Part shown: positions 43,217 through 51,766 of the stretch, piece by piece | How the letters are laid out: every line of letters begins with the position of its first letter | Position numbering within the stretch: the stretch's first letter is position 1 | DNA from: Roseovarius lutimaris | Lineage (GTDB): Bacteria > Pseudomonadota > Alphaproteobacteria > Rhodobacterales > Rhodobacteraceae | Reading direction: 5' to 3' | Assembly (NCBI RefSeq): GCF_900115165.1 | Contig: NZ_FOVP01000009.1 | Span: 62,001 to 126,000 of the forward strand | Length of the DNA stretch: 64,000 nucleotides | Position numbers and translations under genes: made by a program | The notes under the pieces: generated by a model | What the model saw: only the letters and a program-made list of their open reading frames with translations | What the model was told of the DNA's origin: nothing | Database searches by the model: none

Positions 43217-43517
43217 GAGGGGTCCCCCTTTTTGGTCAGGCGCGCGGTGCCGAAAAAGGGTGAGAGGGGCCTTTGCCCCAGACGATGCGACAGCGGCCCC
43301 CGATATGGGTCAGCCAAAAATCGCACACCTTTCCGGCCCATCCACGGGCTTCGTCTTGCCCCGCTTATAGGCGGGCGGGCCGGGGCGTGCAAACCAAGAA
43401 GCGCCGCGCCTGGCCTTGATTGCGACATGTGCAGCCCTGCACGTCCTCTGCGCGGTGCCGGGCCTTATCCGAGCCGCGGCTTCAGCCTAATTTCCAGGCA
43501 ACAAAGGAGATCAGCAC
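43217..43517. promoter_or_regulatory. divergent spacer with structured leader of the cob operon
   Basis: No gene is seen in these 301 bases. On the minus strand, just upstream of the cob operon, three hairpins follow one another: a long interrupted one ending in TGCGA/TCGCA arms (about 43284-43325), a GGGGC/GCCCC stem with AAAG loop (about 43266-43279), and CCCTTTTT pairing with AAAAAGGG (43253-43260 with 43226-43233). The last overlaps the ribosome-binding site of the first gene. A riboswitch-like control is possible, but I cannot find a standard B12 box. The spacer also holds the promoter of the divergent hydroquinone-reductase gene. Confidence 0.5.
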
Positions 43518-44507
43518 ATGGGCCAACTGGTAAAAGGCGTCTGGAAGGACGAGTGGTATGACACCGAATCGACGGGCGGCAAATTTGTCCGCTCGACGGC
43601 GGCATTTCGCAACTGGATCACCGCGGATGGTGGCCCCGGCCCGTCCGGCGCGGCGGGCTTCAAGGCGCAATCGGGGCGGTATCACCTCTATGTGTCCTAT
43701 GCCTGCCCCTGGGCGCATCGCACGTTGATCTTTCGCGCCATCAAAGGGTTGAGCGATCATATCGGCGTCTCGGCCGTGCATCCCGACATGATGTCCGAGG
43801 GCTGGGAGTTTCGCACCGATTTCGAAGGCGCGACCGGCGACACGCTTTATGGCCTGCCGTTTGCCCGCGATCTATATCTCAAGGCCGATCCAGAGATTTC
43901 GGGTCGCGTGACCGTGCCGATCCTCTGGGACAAAGAGCGCGAAACGATTGTCTCGAACGAATCGGCAGAGATCATCCGCATGTTCAACAGCGCCTTTGAC
44001 GACCTGACCGGCAATCGCGACGATTACTGGCCAGAGGATCTGCGGGCCGAAATCGAGCCGGTGAATGCGCGGATTTACGACACGATCAATAACGGCGTCT
44101 ACAAAGCCGGTTTTGCCACCAGCCAGGAGGCGTATGAGGCCGCCGTTTATCCGCTGTTTGATAGCCTTGACTGGCTTGAGAACCGCCTTGCCACGCATCG
44201 CTATCTGATGGGCGCGCGTGTGACCGAGGCCGACTGGCGGCTGTTTACCACGCTGATCCGGTTCGATCCGGTCTATCACCTGCATTTCAAATGCAACCGC
44301 AGGCGGATCGTGGATTACCCCAACCTCTGGGGCTATCTGCGCGAGCTTTACCAATGGCCCGGCGTGGCAGAGACGGTGAATTTCGAGCATATCGTGCGGC
44401 ATTATCACTATAGCCACGACACGATTAACCCCAACCGGATCATCCCGATCAACCCACAGCCCGATTTTGACGCGCCCCACGGACGGGATCATCTGGTGGC
44501 AGGTTGA
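43518..44507 (+). CDS. glutathionyl-hydroquinone reductase (Xi-class GST, YqjG type)
   Basis: A 329-residue protein. The catalytic cysteine C63 lies in YACPWAHRTL, the Xi-class signature. The GSH-binding NESAEIIRMFNSAFDDL block and the C-terminal DVRLFTTLIRFDPVYHLHFKCN-like segment (here ADWRLFTTLIRFDPVY) are also typical. It reduces glutathionyl-hydroquinones with GSH. It starts with AAAGGAG upstream. It is monocistronic, diverging from the cob operon. Confidence 0.94.
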   Translation: MGQLVKGVWKDEWYDTESTGGKFVRSTAAFRNWITADGGPGPSGAAGFKAQSGRYHLYVSYACPWAHRTLIFRAIKGLSDHIGVSAVHPDMMSEGWEFRTDFEGATGDTLYGLPFARDLYLKADPEISGRVTVPILWDKERETIVSNESAEIIRMFNSAFDDLTGNRDDYWPEDLRAEIEPVNARIYDTINNGVYKAGFATSQEAYEAAVYPLFDSLDWLENRLATHRYLMGARVTEADWRLFTTLIRFDPVYHLHFKCNRRRIVDYPNLWGYLRELYQWPGVAETVNFEHIVRHYHYSHDTINPNRIIPINPQPDFDAPHGRDHLVAG

Positions 44508-44538
44508 CCGGACCAACAAGGCCAAAGGTGGCGCACCC

Positions 44539-44940
44539 TCAGTCCGGGGTGCGCCCATAATCCGCGTCGCTGACATGCTCAAGCCACTCGGCGACCGAAC
44601 CGTCCAGGGCCTCTTGGATCGCCAGATGGCACATCATCCGGTCCGCGGTGGCGCCGTGCCAATGCTCTTCGCCGGGTGCAATCCACACCGTATCCCCGGC
44701 GCGGATCACCCTTGGCGCGGCGCCCCGCAGCCCGACAAGCCCGACCCCCGACAGCACATGCAATGTCTGACCCAGCGGGTGGGTATGCCAGGCGGTGCGC
44801 GCGCCCGGCTCGAACGTGACACGCAGGGCGCGCACCCTTGCGGGGGCCGGGGCCTCGATGATCGGGTCCTGCCAGACACGCCCGGTGAACCAGTCGGACG
44901 ACGCAAGACGGCTGGGTTTGTCGCTGGTGAAAATCTCCAT
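44539..44940 (-). CDS. small cupin-domain protein
   Basis: A 133-residue single-domain cupin. The metal-binding motif one is seen in AWHTHPLGQTLHVLSG (two His, then Gln), and motif two in IAPGEEHWHGA. Such proteins bind Mn/Fe/Ni and include isomerases, hydroxynitrile lyases and regulators; no function can be set. I chose the ATG at 44940 (MEIFTSDKP) with AGGAG upstream over a longer frame. It converges with the hydroquinone-reductase gene. Confidence 0.85.
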   Translation of the reverse strand: MEIFTSDKPSRLASSDWFTGRVWQDPIIEAPAPARVRALRVTFEPGARTAWHTHPLGQTLHVLSGVGLVGLRGAAPRVIRAGDTVWIAPGEEHWHGATADRMMCHLAIQEALDGSVAEWLEHVSDADYGRTPD

Positions 44941-45186
44941 GATCGGCTCTCCTTGGTGGTGTCCTTGCATGGTAGCCTGATATCCGGTCACTGCAACGTC
45001 ACCCTGCCTGCGCCCGGTCCAAGGCATGAGTGCGGGCAGCCGACCAATTTACGCGTCGAATCCCTTGACGCCCCGGCGCTTTGGGCCTAAAGACCCCAGA
45101 CGGAATTCGGGGCGCTGCCGTTGGCGGTGCCCGTTTGTATTAAGAAGGGCCACGACGCGCCCTGGACCCAAGACGAGGATGAACCC

Positions 45187-45477
45187 ATGTCGCGCCGCTG
45201 CGAACTGACCGGAAAAGGCCCGATGGTTGGCAATAACTCCAGCCACGCCAACAACAAAACACGTCGTCGGTATCTGCCGAACCTCAACGATGTAACGCTC
45301 CAGTCCGAAACCCTGAACCGTGGTATCAAGCTTCGGATCACGGCTGCGGCTCTGCGCAGTGTCGATCACCGGGGCGGGCTTGATGCCTTTCTTGCCAAGG
45401 CCAAGGACGACGAGCTGTCGACCTCTGCGCTGAAGGTCAAGAAAGAGATTGCCAAAGCCCAGGCCGCCGCTGCCTGA
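45187..45477 (+). CDS. rpmB: 50S ribosomal protein L28
   Basis: A 96-residue L28 protein. The N-terminus [17 protein letters not shown], then [15 protein letters not shown] and [12 protein letters not shown], is the alphaproteobacterial form, which is longer than the about 78-residue E. coli version. I chose the ATG at 45187; the frame is open upstream to 45121. A strong intrinsic terminator follows. Confidence 0.97.
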   Translation: MSRRCELTGKGPMVGNNSSHANNKTRRRYLPNLNDVTLQSETLNRGIKLRITAAALRSVDHRGGLDAFLAKAKDDELSTSALKVKKEIAKAQAAAA

Positions 45478-45504
45478 GCTGACGCGCTTTGACTGAAAGT
45501 CATG

Positions 45505-45544
45505 AAACAGCCCTGCCCATATGCGGCAGGGCTGTTTCCTTTTG
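45505..45544 (+). terminator. intrinsic terminator of rpmB
   Basis: A perfect 13-bp stem (45505-45517 with 45525-45537, 7-base loop) is followed by CCTTTTG. It lies 27 bases past the rpmB stop. Confidence 0.85.
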
Positions 45545-45586
45545 TCGCTTGGCAACCCCCCTCGGCGCCCCCTATATCAGGGCGTG

Positions 45587-45934
45587 ATGAAACCGCTTCG
45601 CCCCATATTGGCCCTTTGCCTTTGCACGCTAATGGCGCTGACCAGTCAGACCATGGCGGTGGCACGCGGCGCGCCTGCCCCGGCGGGCACGATGGTGCTT
45701 TGCACCGGCACCGGGCCGGTGACGGTTCTTGTGGATGCCGACGGCAAGCCGACCGGCGCGGTGCATATCTGCCCGGATTGCGCGCTTGGCCTGTTTCACG
45801 CCCTGCTGATCGGCCCGCATGACATGCCGCGCCTGGCAACCGCCACGGCGCTTGATCGCTTTGAAACCGCTTTGGAAATCGCAATCGCGGCACGCGCCGC
45901 CTTCATGGCCCGCGCGCCCCCTGCCCGCGTCTGA
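45587..45934 (+). CDS. small exported protein next to PCuAC, DUF2946-like
   Basis: A 115-residue protein with an N-terminal hydrophobic leader (MKPLRPILALCLCTLMALTSQ). The mature part has MVLCTGTGPVTVLVDADGKP and HICPDCALGLF: three cysteines including a CxxC. This kind of small protein is often found beside copper genes such as SCO1 and PCuAC, and is sometimes assigned to DUF2946. I infer periplasmic copper binding. It lies 47 bases before the PCuAC gene and probably shares its transcript. Confidence 0.8.
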   Translation: MKPLRPILALCLCTLMALTSQTMAVARGAPAPAGTMVLCTGTGPVTVLVDADGKPTGAVHICPDCALGLFHALLIGPHDMPRLATATALDRFETALEIAIAARAAFMARAPPARV

Positions 45935-45981
45935 TCGCACAAACTCACCCCTTTACTGTGACAGCCAAAAGGAGAGGCGCA

Positions 45982-46461
45982 ATGTCCCTCAAATCCACCC
46001 TGTTCGCGGCGCTCGCCGTCACCACACTTGGCCTGCCGGTCTTTGCCCAGGACATCGACATCATGGACCCCTATGCCCGCAGCGCAGGCCCAATGGCCAA
46101 GACCGGCGCGGCCTTCATGCTGATCAACAACAATGGCGATGCCGATGATCGCCTGATCGACGTACGCTCGCCCATGGGCAAGCTGGTGCAGCTTCATACC
46201 CATATCCAGAACGCCGAGGGCGTGATGAAAATGACCCATGTCGAAGAAGGTTTTGTCGTCCCCGCGGGCGGCACGGCTGTCCTGCAACGCGGCGGTAACC
46301 ACGTGATGTTCATGGGCCTCGATAAAGGCTTTGAGATGGGCGATACTGTGCCGCTGACGCTGGTCTTCGAGAAATCCGGCGAGATTGTCGTTGATGTCCC
46401 CGTCGACCCGACCCGCAAGCCCAGAGAGGGCCACGGCAAGATGCAGGGCTCCGGCAACTGA
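45982..46461 (+). CDS. periplasmic copper chaperone PCu(A)C
   Basis: A 159-residue protein with a signal peptide (MSLKSTLFAALAVTTLGLPVFA). The copper site is visible as H72, M84, H107 and M109 (LHTHIQNAEGVMKM ... RGGNHVMFMGL). PCuAC proteins carry Cu(I) to the CuA site of aa3/cbb3 oxidase subunits. This links it functionally to the coxB/ctaG cluster 39 kb away in the window. A GGAGAGG ribosome-binding site precedes the ATG at 45982. Confidence 0.92.
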   Translation: MSLKSTLFAALAVTTLGLPVFAQDIDIMDPYARSAGPMAKTGAAFMLINNNGDADDRLIDVRSPMGKLVQLHTHIQNAEGVMKMTHVEEGFVVPAGGTAVLQRGGNHVMFMGLDKGFEMGDTVPLTLVFEKSGEIVVDVPVDPTRKPREGHGKMQGSGN

Positions 46462-46482
46462 TCCGGGCGACGCGGTGCGGGC

Positions 46483-47175
46483 CTAACCGCCAAGCACCGC
46501 GTCAACCCATTCCGGCACGATCACCGAGGCGCGCCCCAATCGCGTCTCGGCAAAATCGCGGGTGTTTTGCGATGCCTCAAGGTTGATCTCGATGGTATGC
46601 GCCCCCGCCCGCCCGGCATGCTGGGCAAAGGCCGCCGCCGGATAGACATTGCCCGAGGTGCCAATCGCGGCAAACACATCCGCCTCTTCCAGATGTTGCC
46701 AGATCGCCTCCATCGCATAGGGCATTTCGCCGAACCACACGATATCGGGCCGGGTGCTTGGCGCGGCGCACACCGGGCAGGCATCATGCGTCGCCATCAC
46801 CATCGGCGCAGGCCAGCGCGCCCCGCACCCTGCACAAAGCGCGCCCGTCAAAGCGCCATGCATATGCAGAACCGCACGACTGCCTGCGGCCTCGTGAAGG
46901 GCATCGACATTCTGGGTCACAATGACCACCTCACCGCGATGCCGCTCTTGCAAGCGGCTTAACGCCAGATGCGCCGCATTGGGCGCAACCTCGGCCGCCT
47001 GCGCGCGGCGGGCGTTATAGAACCGGTGCACAAGGTCGGGATCGCGCGCAAACGCCTCTGGCGTCGCCACATCCTCAATCGCGTGCTGCGCCCAAAGCCC
47101 GCCTTCGTCGCGAAACGTCGAAATCCCGCTTTCCGCCGAAATACCTGCGCCTGTCAGAATGACGATCTTTTCCAC
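46483..47175 (-). CDS. cobB: NAD-dependent protein deacylase (sirtuin)
   Basis: A 230-residue class III sirtuin. Visible are GAGISAESGISTFRD (NAD site), TQNVDALHEAAG, the catalytic His H106 in HMHG, zinc cysteines C114, C117, C133 and C136, and Y53/R56 (YNAR), the acyl-lysine pair that marks SIRT5/CobB-type desuccinylase activity. The start is a GTG at 47175 with GGAGGG upstream; no ATG in this frame fits. Despite the name, it is not part of the cobalamin operon here. Confidence 0.92.
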   Translation of the reverse strand: MEKIVILTGAGISAESGISTFRDEGGLWAQHAIEDVATPEAFARDPDLVHRFYNARRAQAAEVAPNAAHLALSRLQERHRGEVVIVTQNVDALHEAAGSRAVLHMHGALTGALCAGCGARWPAPMVMATHDACPVCAAPSTRPDIVWFGEMPYAMEAIWQHLEEADVFAAIGTSGNVYPAAAFAQHAGRAGAHTIEINLEASQNTRDFAETRLGRASVIVPEWVDAVLGG

Positions 47176-47419
47176 GGCGTCCCTCCTGCCTGTCCTGCGC
47201 CTTGAAACCTGCCGGAAAGGGCCCGCGATGACCAGTGCAATCCGCTTTGTCTGGCGTTGCAAGTTCTGGCGCGCGCGGGCTTTGTGCGGCCACCAGGGCG
47301 CCCCCTTCGGGATTTCCGAAAGCCGCTTTCGGCCCATGGAAAAACCCGCCGGTCCGCGTGCCAAACTGCTTGCCCGGCGGCCGCTGGCTACGTCATGCAT
47401 AGGGTAAGGAGACCTTGCC

Positions 47420-48712
47420 ATGCCGATGACCTATCTGAAATCCGCCCCCGGACAGCCCCCCGAAACCGCCGCCGATGTGGCCGATACCGTGCAGGTGATG
47501 CTGGCGCGTTTGCGCAGCGGCGGCGCGCAGGTCGCGCTTGAATATGCCCGCAGCCTTGATGGCTGGCAGGGCGAAATCACCGTGACCCGCGATCAGATCA
47601 CGGCGGCAAGCGCCCGCGTGCCCCAAGCCCTCAGGGACGACATTGATTGGGCGCATGACAATATCTCGCGTTTTGCCGAGGCACAGCGCGCCACCGCCCA
47701 GGACATGCAGATCGAATTGCGCCCCGGTCTGATCGCCGGTCAGCGCCAGATCCCGCTTGGCGCGGCGGGGTGTTACGTGCCCGGCGGACTTTATAGCCAT
47801 ATCGCCAGCGCCCTGATGAGCATCGCCACCGCGCGGGTCGCGGGTGTGGCCGATATCACCGCCTGCTCACCGCCCTGCGATGGCAAGGCCATTCCCGATG
47901 CGATGCTCTATGCGATGGATATCGCCGGGGCCACGCGCATTCTGACCATCGGCGGGGTGCAAGGCATCGCCGCCCTCGCCTTTGGCCTTTTCGGGGCACC
48001 GCCCGCCGATATTCTTGTCGGTCCCGGCAACGCCTATGTCGCCGAGGCCAAGCGCCAGCTGTTCGGCCCCATCGGCATCGACATGTTCGCAGGCCCTACC
48101 GATAGCCTGATCCTCGCCGATGTGACTGCCGCGCCCGAAACCGTCGCCGCCGATCTTGTGGGACAGGCCGAACATGGCGCCAATTCGCCGGTCTGGCTTG
48201 CCACCACCGATCGCGTGCTTGCAGATGCTGTGCTGGATCGTATTTCGGCGCTGATCGCCGCTCTGCCAGAGCCGAACAGAACCGCCGCCGCCACCGCCTG
48301 GGCCGATCTTGGCGAGGTCGTCCTTTGCGACACCCCCGAGGATATGGCCCGCTTCGCCGACACCCGCGCCCCCGAACACCTGCATGTGCAGGCGCGTGAT
48401 CTTGACTGGTGGCGCATCCGGCTGCGCGCCTATGGCTCGCTGTTTCTGGGCGAGAAAACCACCGTTGCCTTTGGTGACAAGGCGGCCGGCCCCAACCACG
48501 TTCTGCCCACCTCGGGGGCGGCGCGCTATACTGGCGGGCTGTCGGTGCACAAGTTTCTCAAGACCGTCACCTGGCAAGAGGTCGATGATCGCGCCCTGCC
48601 CGATCTCGCCCGGGTCACCGCCAGCCTGAGCCGCGCCGAGCGGATGGAAGGGCACGCCCGCAGCGCCGATATCCGCCTTACCACCCCCACAATTGAGACA
48701 GCAACTGGCTAA
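47420..48712 (+). CDS. histidinol-dehydrogenase family enzyme, HpsN-like
   Basis: A 430-residue NAD-dependent dehydrogenase. It has the HisD fold (GCYVPGGLYSHIASALMS, VGPGNAYVAEAKRQLFG, AGPTDSLILAD, GQAEHGANSP zinc/active-site region, and SGAARYTGGLSVHKFLKTVTWQ). The last block and the RFAEAQRATAQDMQIELRPGLIAGQ region match HpsN, the sulfopropanediol dehydrogenase of roseobacters, better than true HisD. I infer oxidation of a DHPS-like polyol sulfonate; histidine biosynthesis is less likely because no other his gene is near. It is followed 4 bases later by a racemase. Confidence 0.85.
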   Translation: MPMTYLKSAPGQPPETAADVADTVQVMLARLRSGGAQVALEYARSLDGWQGEITVTRDQITAASARVPQALRDDIDWAHDNISRFAEAQRATAQDMQIELRPGLIAGQRQIPLGAAGCYVPGGLYSHIASALMSIATARVAGVADITACSPPCDGKAIPDAMLYAMDIAGATRILTIGGVQGIAALAFGLFGAPPADILVGPGNAYVAEAKRQLFGPIGIDMFAGPTDSLILADVTAAPETVAADLVGQAEHGANSPVWLATTDRVLADAVLDRISALIAALPEPNRTAAATAWADLGEVVLCDTPEDMARFADTRAPEHLHVQARDLDWWRIRLRAYGSLFLGEKTTVAFGDKAAGPNHVLPTSGAARYTGGLSVHKFLKTVTWQEVDDRALPDLARVTASLSRAERMEGHARSADIRLTTPTIETATG

Positions 48713-48716
48713 TGCC

Positions 48717-49397
48717 ATGAAAACCGTGGGCATTCTTGGCGGCATGGGCCCCGAGGCAACGATCCTTTTGATGCAGAAACTGCTGGCCGCCGTGCCCGCG
48801 CGCGACGACGCCGATCACCTGCCGCTGATCGTGCATCAAAATCCACAGGTGCCAAGCCGGATCGCCGCGCTGATTGACGGCACCGGCACCGATCCCGGCC
48901 CGGTTCTGGCGCGGATGGCGCGCGATCTGCACGCCGCAGGGGCGCAGGCGCTTGCGATGCCTTGCAACACCGCGCATCACTATGCCCCCGCCGTGATCGC
49001 GGCGACGCCCCTGCCCTTCCTTGACATGCTGGACCTGACGGCGGCGGCGCTTGCCGCCAAGGGGGGCAAACGCATCGGCATGCTGGCCTCGCCCGCCACC
49101 CGGCTCGCGCGCGTTTTTGACGCGCCCTTTGCCGCCCATGGTCTGACGCCGGTCACCCTGCCCGACGACGGCGAGTTGCTCGCCATCATCCGCGCCGTCA
49201 AGGCGGGCGAAACGCCCATAGAGCTTGGTCCGCGTCTGCGAGACCAGGCGCAGATGCTGATCGCTGAGGGCGCCGATCACCTGCTGGTCGCCTGCACCGA
49301 GCTTTCGCTGATGACCGATGCCCTGCCCGCCAATCCGCCCTGGACCGACAGCCTTGATTGCCTCTGCGCAGCCATCGCGGAATTTGCCCAAAGCTAA
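48717..49397 (+). CDS. aspartate/glutamate racemase family protein
   Basis: A 226-residue cofactor-independent racemase. The two catalytic cysteines lie in MPCNTAHHY and VACTELSLM, and the N-terminus KTVGILGGMGPEATI is the family start. It could act on aspartate or a related acid. The start at 48717 lies four bases after the dehydrogenase stop, so the two genes form an operon and may act on the same pathway. The substrate is unknown. Confidence 0.88.
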   Translation: MKTVGILGGMGPEATILLMQKLLAAVPARDDADHLPLIVHQNPQVPSRIAALIDGTGTDPGPVLARMARDLHAAGAQALAMPCNTAHHYAPAVIAATPLPFLDMLDLTAAALAAKGGKRIGMLASPATRLARVFDAPFAAHGLTPVTLPDDGELLAIIRAVKAGETPIELGPRLRDQAQMLIAEGADHLLVACTELSLMTDALPANPPWTDSLDCLCAAIAEFAQS

Positions 49398-49442
49398 GGC
49401 GCGAAAAAGCGGCACAATCGCCTCTCCTGCGTCCCTTCCCGG

Positions 49443-49464
49443 TTCTTCTTGGCAAAAATACTCA
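49443..49464 (-). repeat. interspersed repeat, partial copy (tail variant)
   Basis: On the minus strand this reads GAGTATTTTTGCCAAGAAGAA, matching the 3-prime part of the 51717-51752 copy (GAGTATTTCTCCCAAGAAGAA) but lacking the adjacent GCCTCCGGCGG core. Confidence 0.6.
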
Positions 49465-49565
49465 ATACCACGGCCGCCTCCAACGACCCCACCCCGGGCA
49501 TGATGCGACGAAGCGTGACACAAGGGCATCTTGCGGCATTGCAGCATGAGGCGTATGGCTGCGGG

Positions 49566-50126
49566 ATGAGCACAGAACGCCGCCCCCGACTGACCCGTAC
49601 CGACTGGCTTGTGGCCGGGTTCGCGGCGCTTTGCGATCAGGGGCCGGGCGCGCTTGGGGCCGAGCCGCTGGCGCGGCGGGTGGGGGCAACCAAGGGGTCG
49701 TTTTACTGGCATTTCACAGATGTGCCCGCCTATAATCTGGCCCTTTTGGAGCTATGGGAGAGTGCCGCGCAGCGGGCCCTTGCGACCTGCGCGCAAACCG
49801 ATGCGACCGACGCGACCCGCCTGCGCGCCACCGCCCAGATGATTGCCGCGACATCCACCAGCGACACACCGGCCTTGCGCGCCGAGCCTGCGATCCGCGC
49901 ATGGGCGCGCGACGATGCGAGCTGTGCCGGCGTGGTGACCCGGGTCGACGAGGCGCGGCTGCACCAACTGCGCGGCCTTCTGTCGGCCTGTGATATCGGC
50001 AACGGCGAAATGGCGCGCATTCTTTATGCCAGTGCCATCGGCATGGAAGAGTTGCACGACCGCGACGCGGCGCAGAATGCAGACGCGATCGGCTCGCTTG
50101 TCGATCTGGTTCTGGCACTCCGGTAA
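49566..50126 (+). CDS. TetR family transcription regulator
   Basis: A 186-residue protein. The N-terminal helix-turn-helix is in RLTRTDWLVAGFAALCDQGPGALGAEPLARRVGATKGSFYWHF (read in parts). The C-terminal ligand domain is unremarkable. Start chosen at 49566 (MSTERRPRLTR). The ligand and targets are unknown; the flanking racemase/dehydrogenase and META lipoprotein genes are possible targets. It precedes the META gene by 5 bases. Confidence 0.87.
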   Translation: MSTERRPRLTRTDWLVAGFAALCDQGPGALGAEPLARRVGATKGSFYWHFTDVPAYNLALLELWESAAQRALATCAQTDATDATRLRATAQMIAATSTSDTPALRAEPAIRAWARDDASCAGVVTRVDEARLHQLRGLLSACDIGNGEMARILYASAIGMEELHDRDAAQNADAIGSLVDLVLALR

Positions 50127-50131
50127 CCCGC

Positions 50132-50521
50132 ATGCGGCTTGCTCTTCTCCTCTCGGCTCTCACTTTGTTTGGCGCCTGCAAGGACGAAACCGTGACCGGC
50201 TACGGTGGCGATGACGCGACCTGGACCCTGCAAAGTCTCGACGGACGCCCCTTTGGCGCCCGTGCCACCCTGATCTTTCCCGAGGAGGGCCAGATCGCCG
50301 GACAGGCGCCCTGCAACAGCTATTCGGGCCAGCAAACCGCGCCTTACCCGTGGTTTGCAACCACGGGCATTGCGGCCACCAAACGCGCCTGTCCCGAGCT
50401 TGCCGACGAGACCCGCTATTTTGCCGCCCTGGCGGAGATGACCCTTGTCGAAGTGGTGGGCGATATCCTTATCCTGAGCAATGACACCGGGCGCGAGATG
50501 ATCTTTTCCGCCGCCGAGTGA
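50132..50521 (+). CDS. META-domain lipoprotein (HslJ-like)
   Basis: A 129-residue protein with a lipobox at C16 (LTLFGAC). The mature part TWTLQSLDGRPFGARATLIF, GQAPCNSYSG and ATKRACPELADETRYFAALAEM is the META/HslJ domain, found in outer-membrane or periplasmic proteins linked to heat or antibiotic stress. Its role here is unknown. It follows tetR by 5 bases, suggesting a two-gene unit. Confidence 0.85.
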   Translation: MRLALLLSALTLFGACKDETVTGYGGDDATWTLQSLDGRPFGARATLIFPEEGQIAGQAPCNSYSGQQTAPYPWFATTGIAATKRACPELADETRYFAALAEMTLVEVVGDILILSNDTGREMIFSAAE

Positions 50522-50546
50522 TGCCAGCCCGCGCGAGGCGGCCTCG

Positions 50547-51284
50547 TCAGGGCCGATGAGCGCGTTGCGCAAACCGGTCAACGAATCTCTGGCGTGCATC
50601 CGGCAGCGGCTTGTTGCCAAGCTCGGGCGCCAGACTGTTGCGCAGGAAATGCCCGGTCAGCTCGAACCCCTGCAAAATCTCGGCGTCAGGCGCGGGCCCC
50701 TGCCGCAGCATGCAGGGCGGCAGCGGCAGCAACCGATCGGCCCAATCCCCCGCGCCTGCGCGCGACACCGCCCGCCCGCTGCGCGGCGAGACGAACGACA
50801 GGTCATTGGCCTGCGACCCCATCACCGCACAGGCGCGCAGATCAAGACCAAAGCCCATCTCTTCCAGCAAGGCCACTTCCCAATTGAGATAGGCCAGCGG
50901 CCAGATCTCGGGCTGATCCAGCAGGTCAAGCAATGTCTCGGTGCGCCGGTAAAGCGGCAGGCAGGCCTCACGCTCGGGCAGGCAAAACAGCAACAGCGCG
51001 GTGACGGCATTCAGCCCCGCCAGCGCCAGCCTGTCGCCTATCGCCGCGCCTGCGCGCGAGCGCAGCGGCTCGACCCGGAAGGTGCCGATGTGATCCTCAA
51101 GCCGCGCGCGCCATTCAAGATCAAGCTGGGCACCGGGTTGCAGGACCGGAGCGAGTTTGCGCGAGGCACCACCGCGCACCACGCCGGCATGACGCCCGCG
51201 CAGGGGCGTCAACACCTCGATGATCGCGGCGTTTTCGCCGTGCCTGCGGCTTGCCAGCAATATCCCCTGATCGCGCCAGTCCAT
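50547..51284 (-). CDS. recO: DNA repair protein RecO
   Basis: A 245-residue recombination mediator that helps RecR load RecA on SSB-coated DNA. The N-terminal OB fold starts [21 protein letters not shown], then [20 protein letters not shown]. The C-terminal part lacks an obvious four-cysteine zinc module, common in proteobacterial RecO. Start chosen at 51284. It ends the cluster rel-...-era-DUF1491-recO on this strand. Confidence 0.95.
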   Translation of the reverse strand: MDWRDQGILLASRRHGENAAIIEVLTPLRGRHAGVVRGGASRKLAPVLQPGAQLDLEWRARLEDHIGTFRVEPLRSRAGAAIGDRLALAGLNAVTALLLFCLPEREACLPLYRRTETLLDLLDQPEIWPLAYLNWEVALLEEMGFGLDLRACAVMGSQANDLSFVSPRSGRAVSRAGAGDWADRLLPLPPCMLRQGPAPDAEILQGFELTGHFLRNSLAPELGNKPLPDARQRFVDRFAQRAHRP

Positions 51285-51355
51285 CACCCGCTCCCTGCGC
51301 CTCGCTCCGCGCCATTGCACACCAGACGATGCGCCCTGCCAAGCCCCTTGGTATC

Positions 51356-51688
51356 TCAGTCCGAAAGGCCCGGTTCATCGAGCAGGTGGCGCCCTGCGCG
51401 ATCTTCGACCTCAATCACCCAGACATCGGGGTCAAACCCGCGCTGGCGGGTGATGGCGGCGTCAACATCCCATTCGGCGCCCTCGGCCAGAACCACCCAG
51501 GCCCGCGCGCCGGACATCAGATCGAACGACCGCTGATAGGCGCGCGCCTGACCGTCGAGCGTGTTGAGTTTGACCAGCACCGCGCCGCCGGTATCATCAC
51601 CATGCGCCACGACAAAAGCGGGAATATCGACAAGCCGAAGCCGCGCGAGATAGGCCTGCACCCAGAATGACGCGGTCAGGCGCGCCAT
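51356..51688 (-). CDS. DUF1491 family protein
   Basis: A 110-residue protein. [19 protein letters not shown] and [20 protein letters not shown] are the DUF1491 signature, with a C-terminal acidic block ([21 protein letters not shown]). No function is known. It is conserved between era and recO in alphaproteobacteria. A repeat copy lies between it and era. Confidence 0.9.
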   Translation of the reverse strand: MARLTASFWVQAYLARLRLVDIPAFVVAHGDDTGGAVLVKLNTLDGQARAYQRSFDLMSGARAWVVLAEGAEWDVDAAITRQRGFDPDVWVIEVEDRAGRHLLDEPGLSD

Positions 51689-51716
51689 CAGGCGGCGGTG
51701 CCTGTCGTGCGCGCGG

Positions 51717-51752
51717 ACGCCTCCGGCGGGAGTATTTCTCCCAAGAAGAAGC
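51717..51752 (+). repeat. interspersed repeat, copy between era and DUF1491 gene
   Basis: Reads GACGCCTCCGGCGGGAGTAT then TTCTCCCAAGAAGAAGC on the plus strand. It shares the core with the copies in the cob operon but has the CCAAGAAGAA tail also found at 49443-49464. Confidence 0.8.
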
Positions 51753-51766
51753 CCCGGCGCATGGCC

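Noticed and set aside
43217..43440. Classical cobalamin riboswitch upstream of the cob operon
   Set aside because: A stretch AAGCCCGTGGATGGGCCGG (minus strand, about 43334-43352) recalls a B12 box, but it lies on the wrong side of the hairpins and the conserved GGGAA...GGTG and GCAACTGT elements are missing. A covariance-model search would decide.
46483..47175. cobB as a cobyrinate amidase of the B12 pathway
   Set aside because: The sequence is a zinc sirtuin with HMHG and four cysteines; the shared symbol is a naming coincidence.
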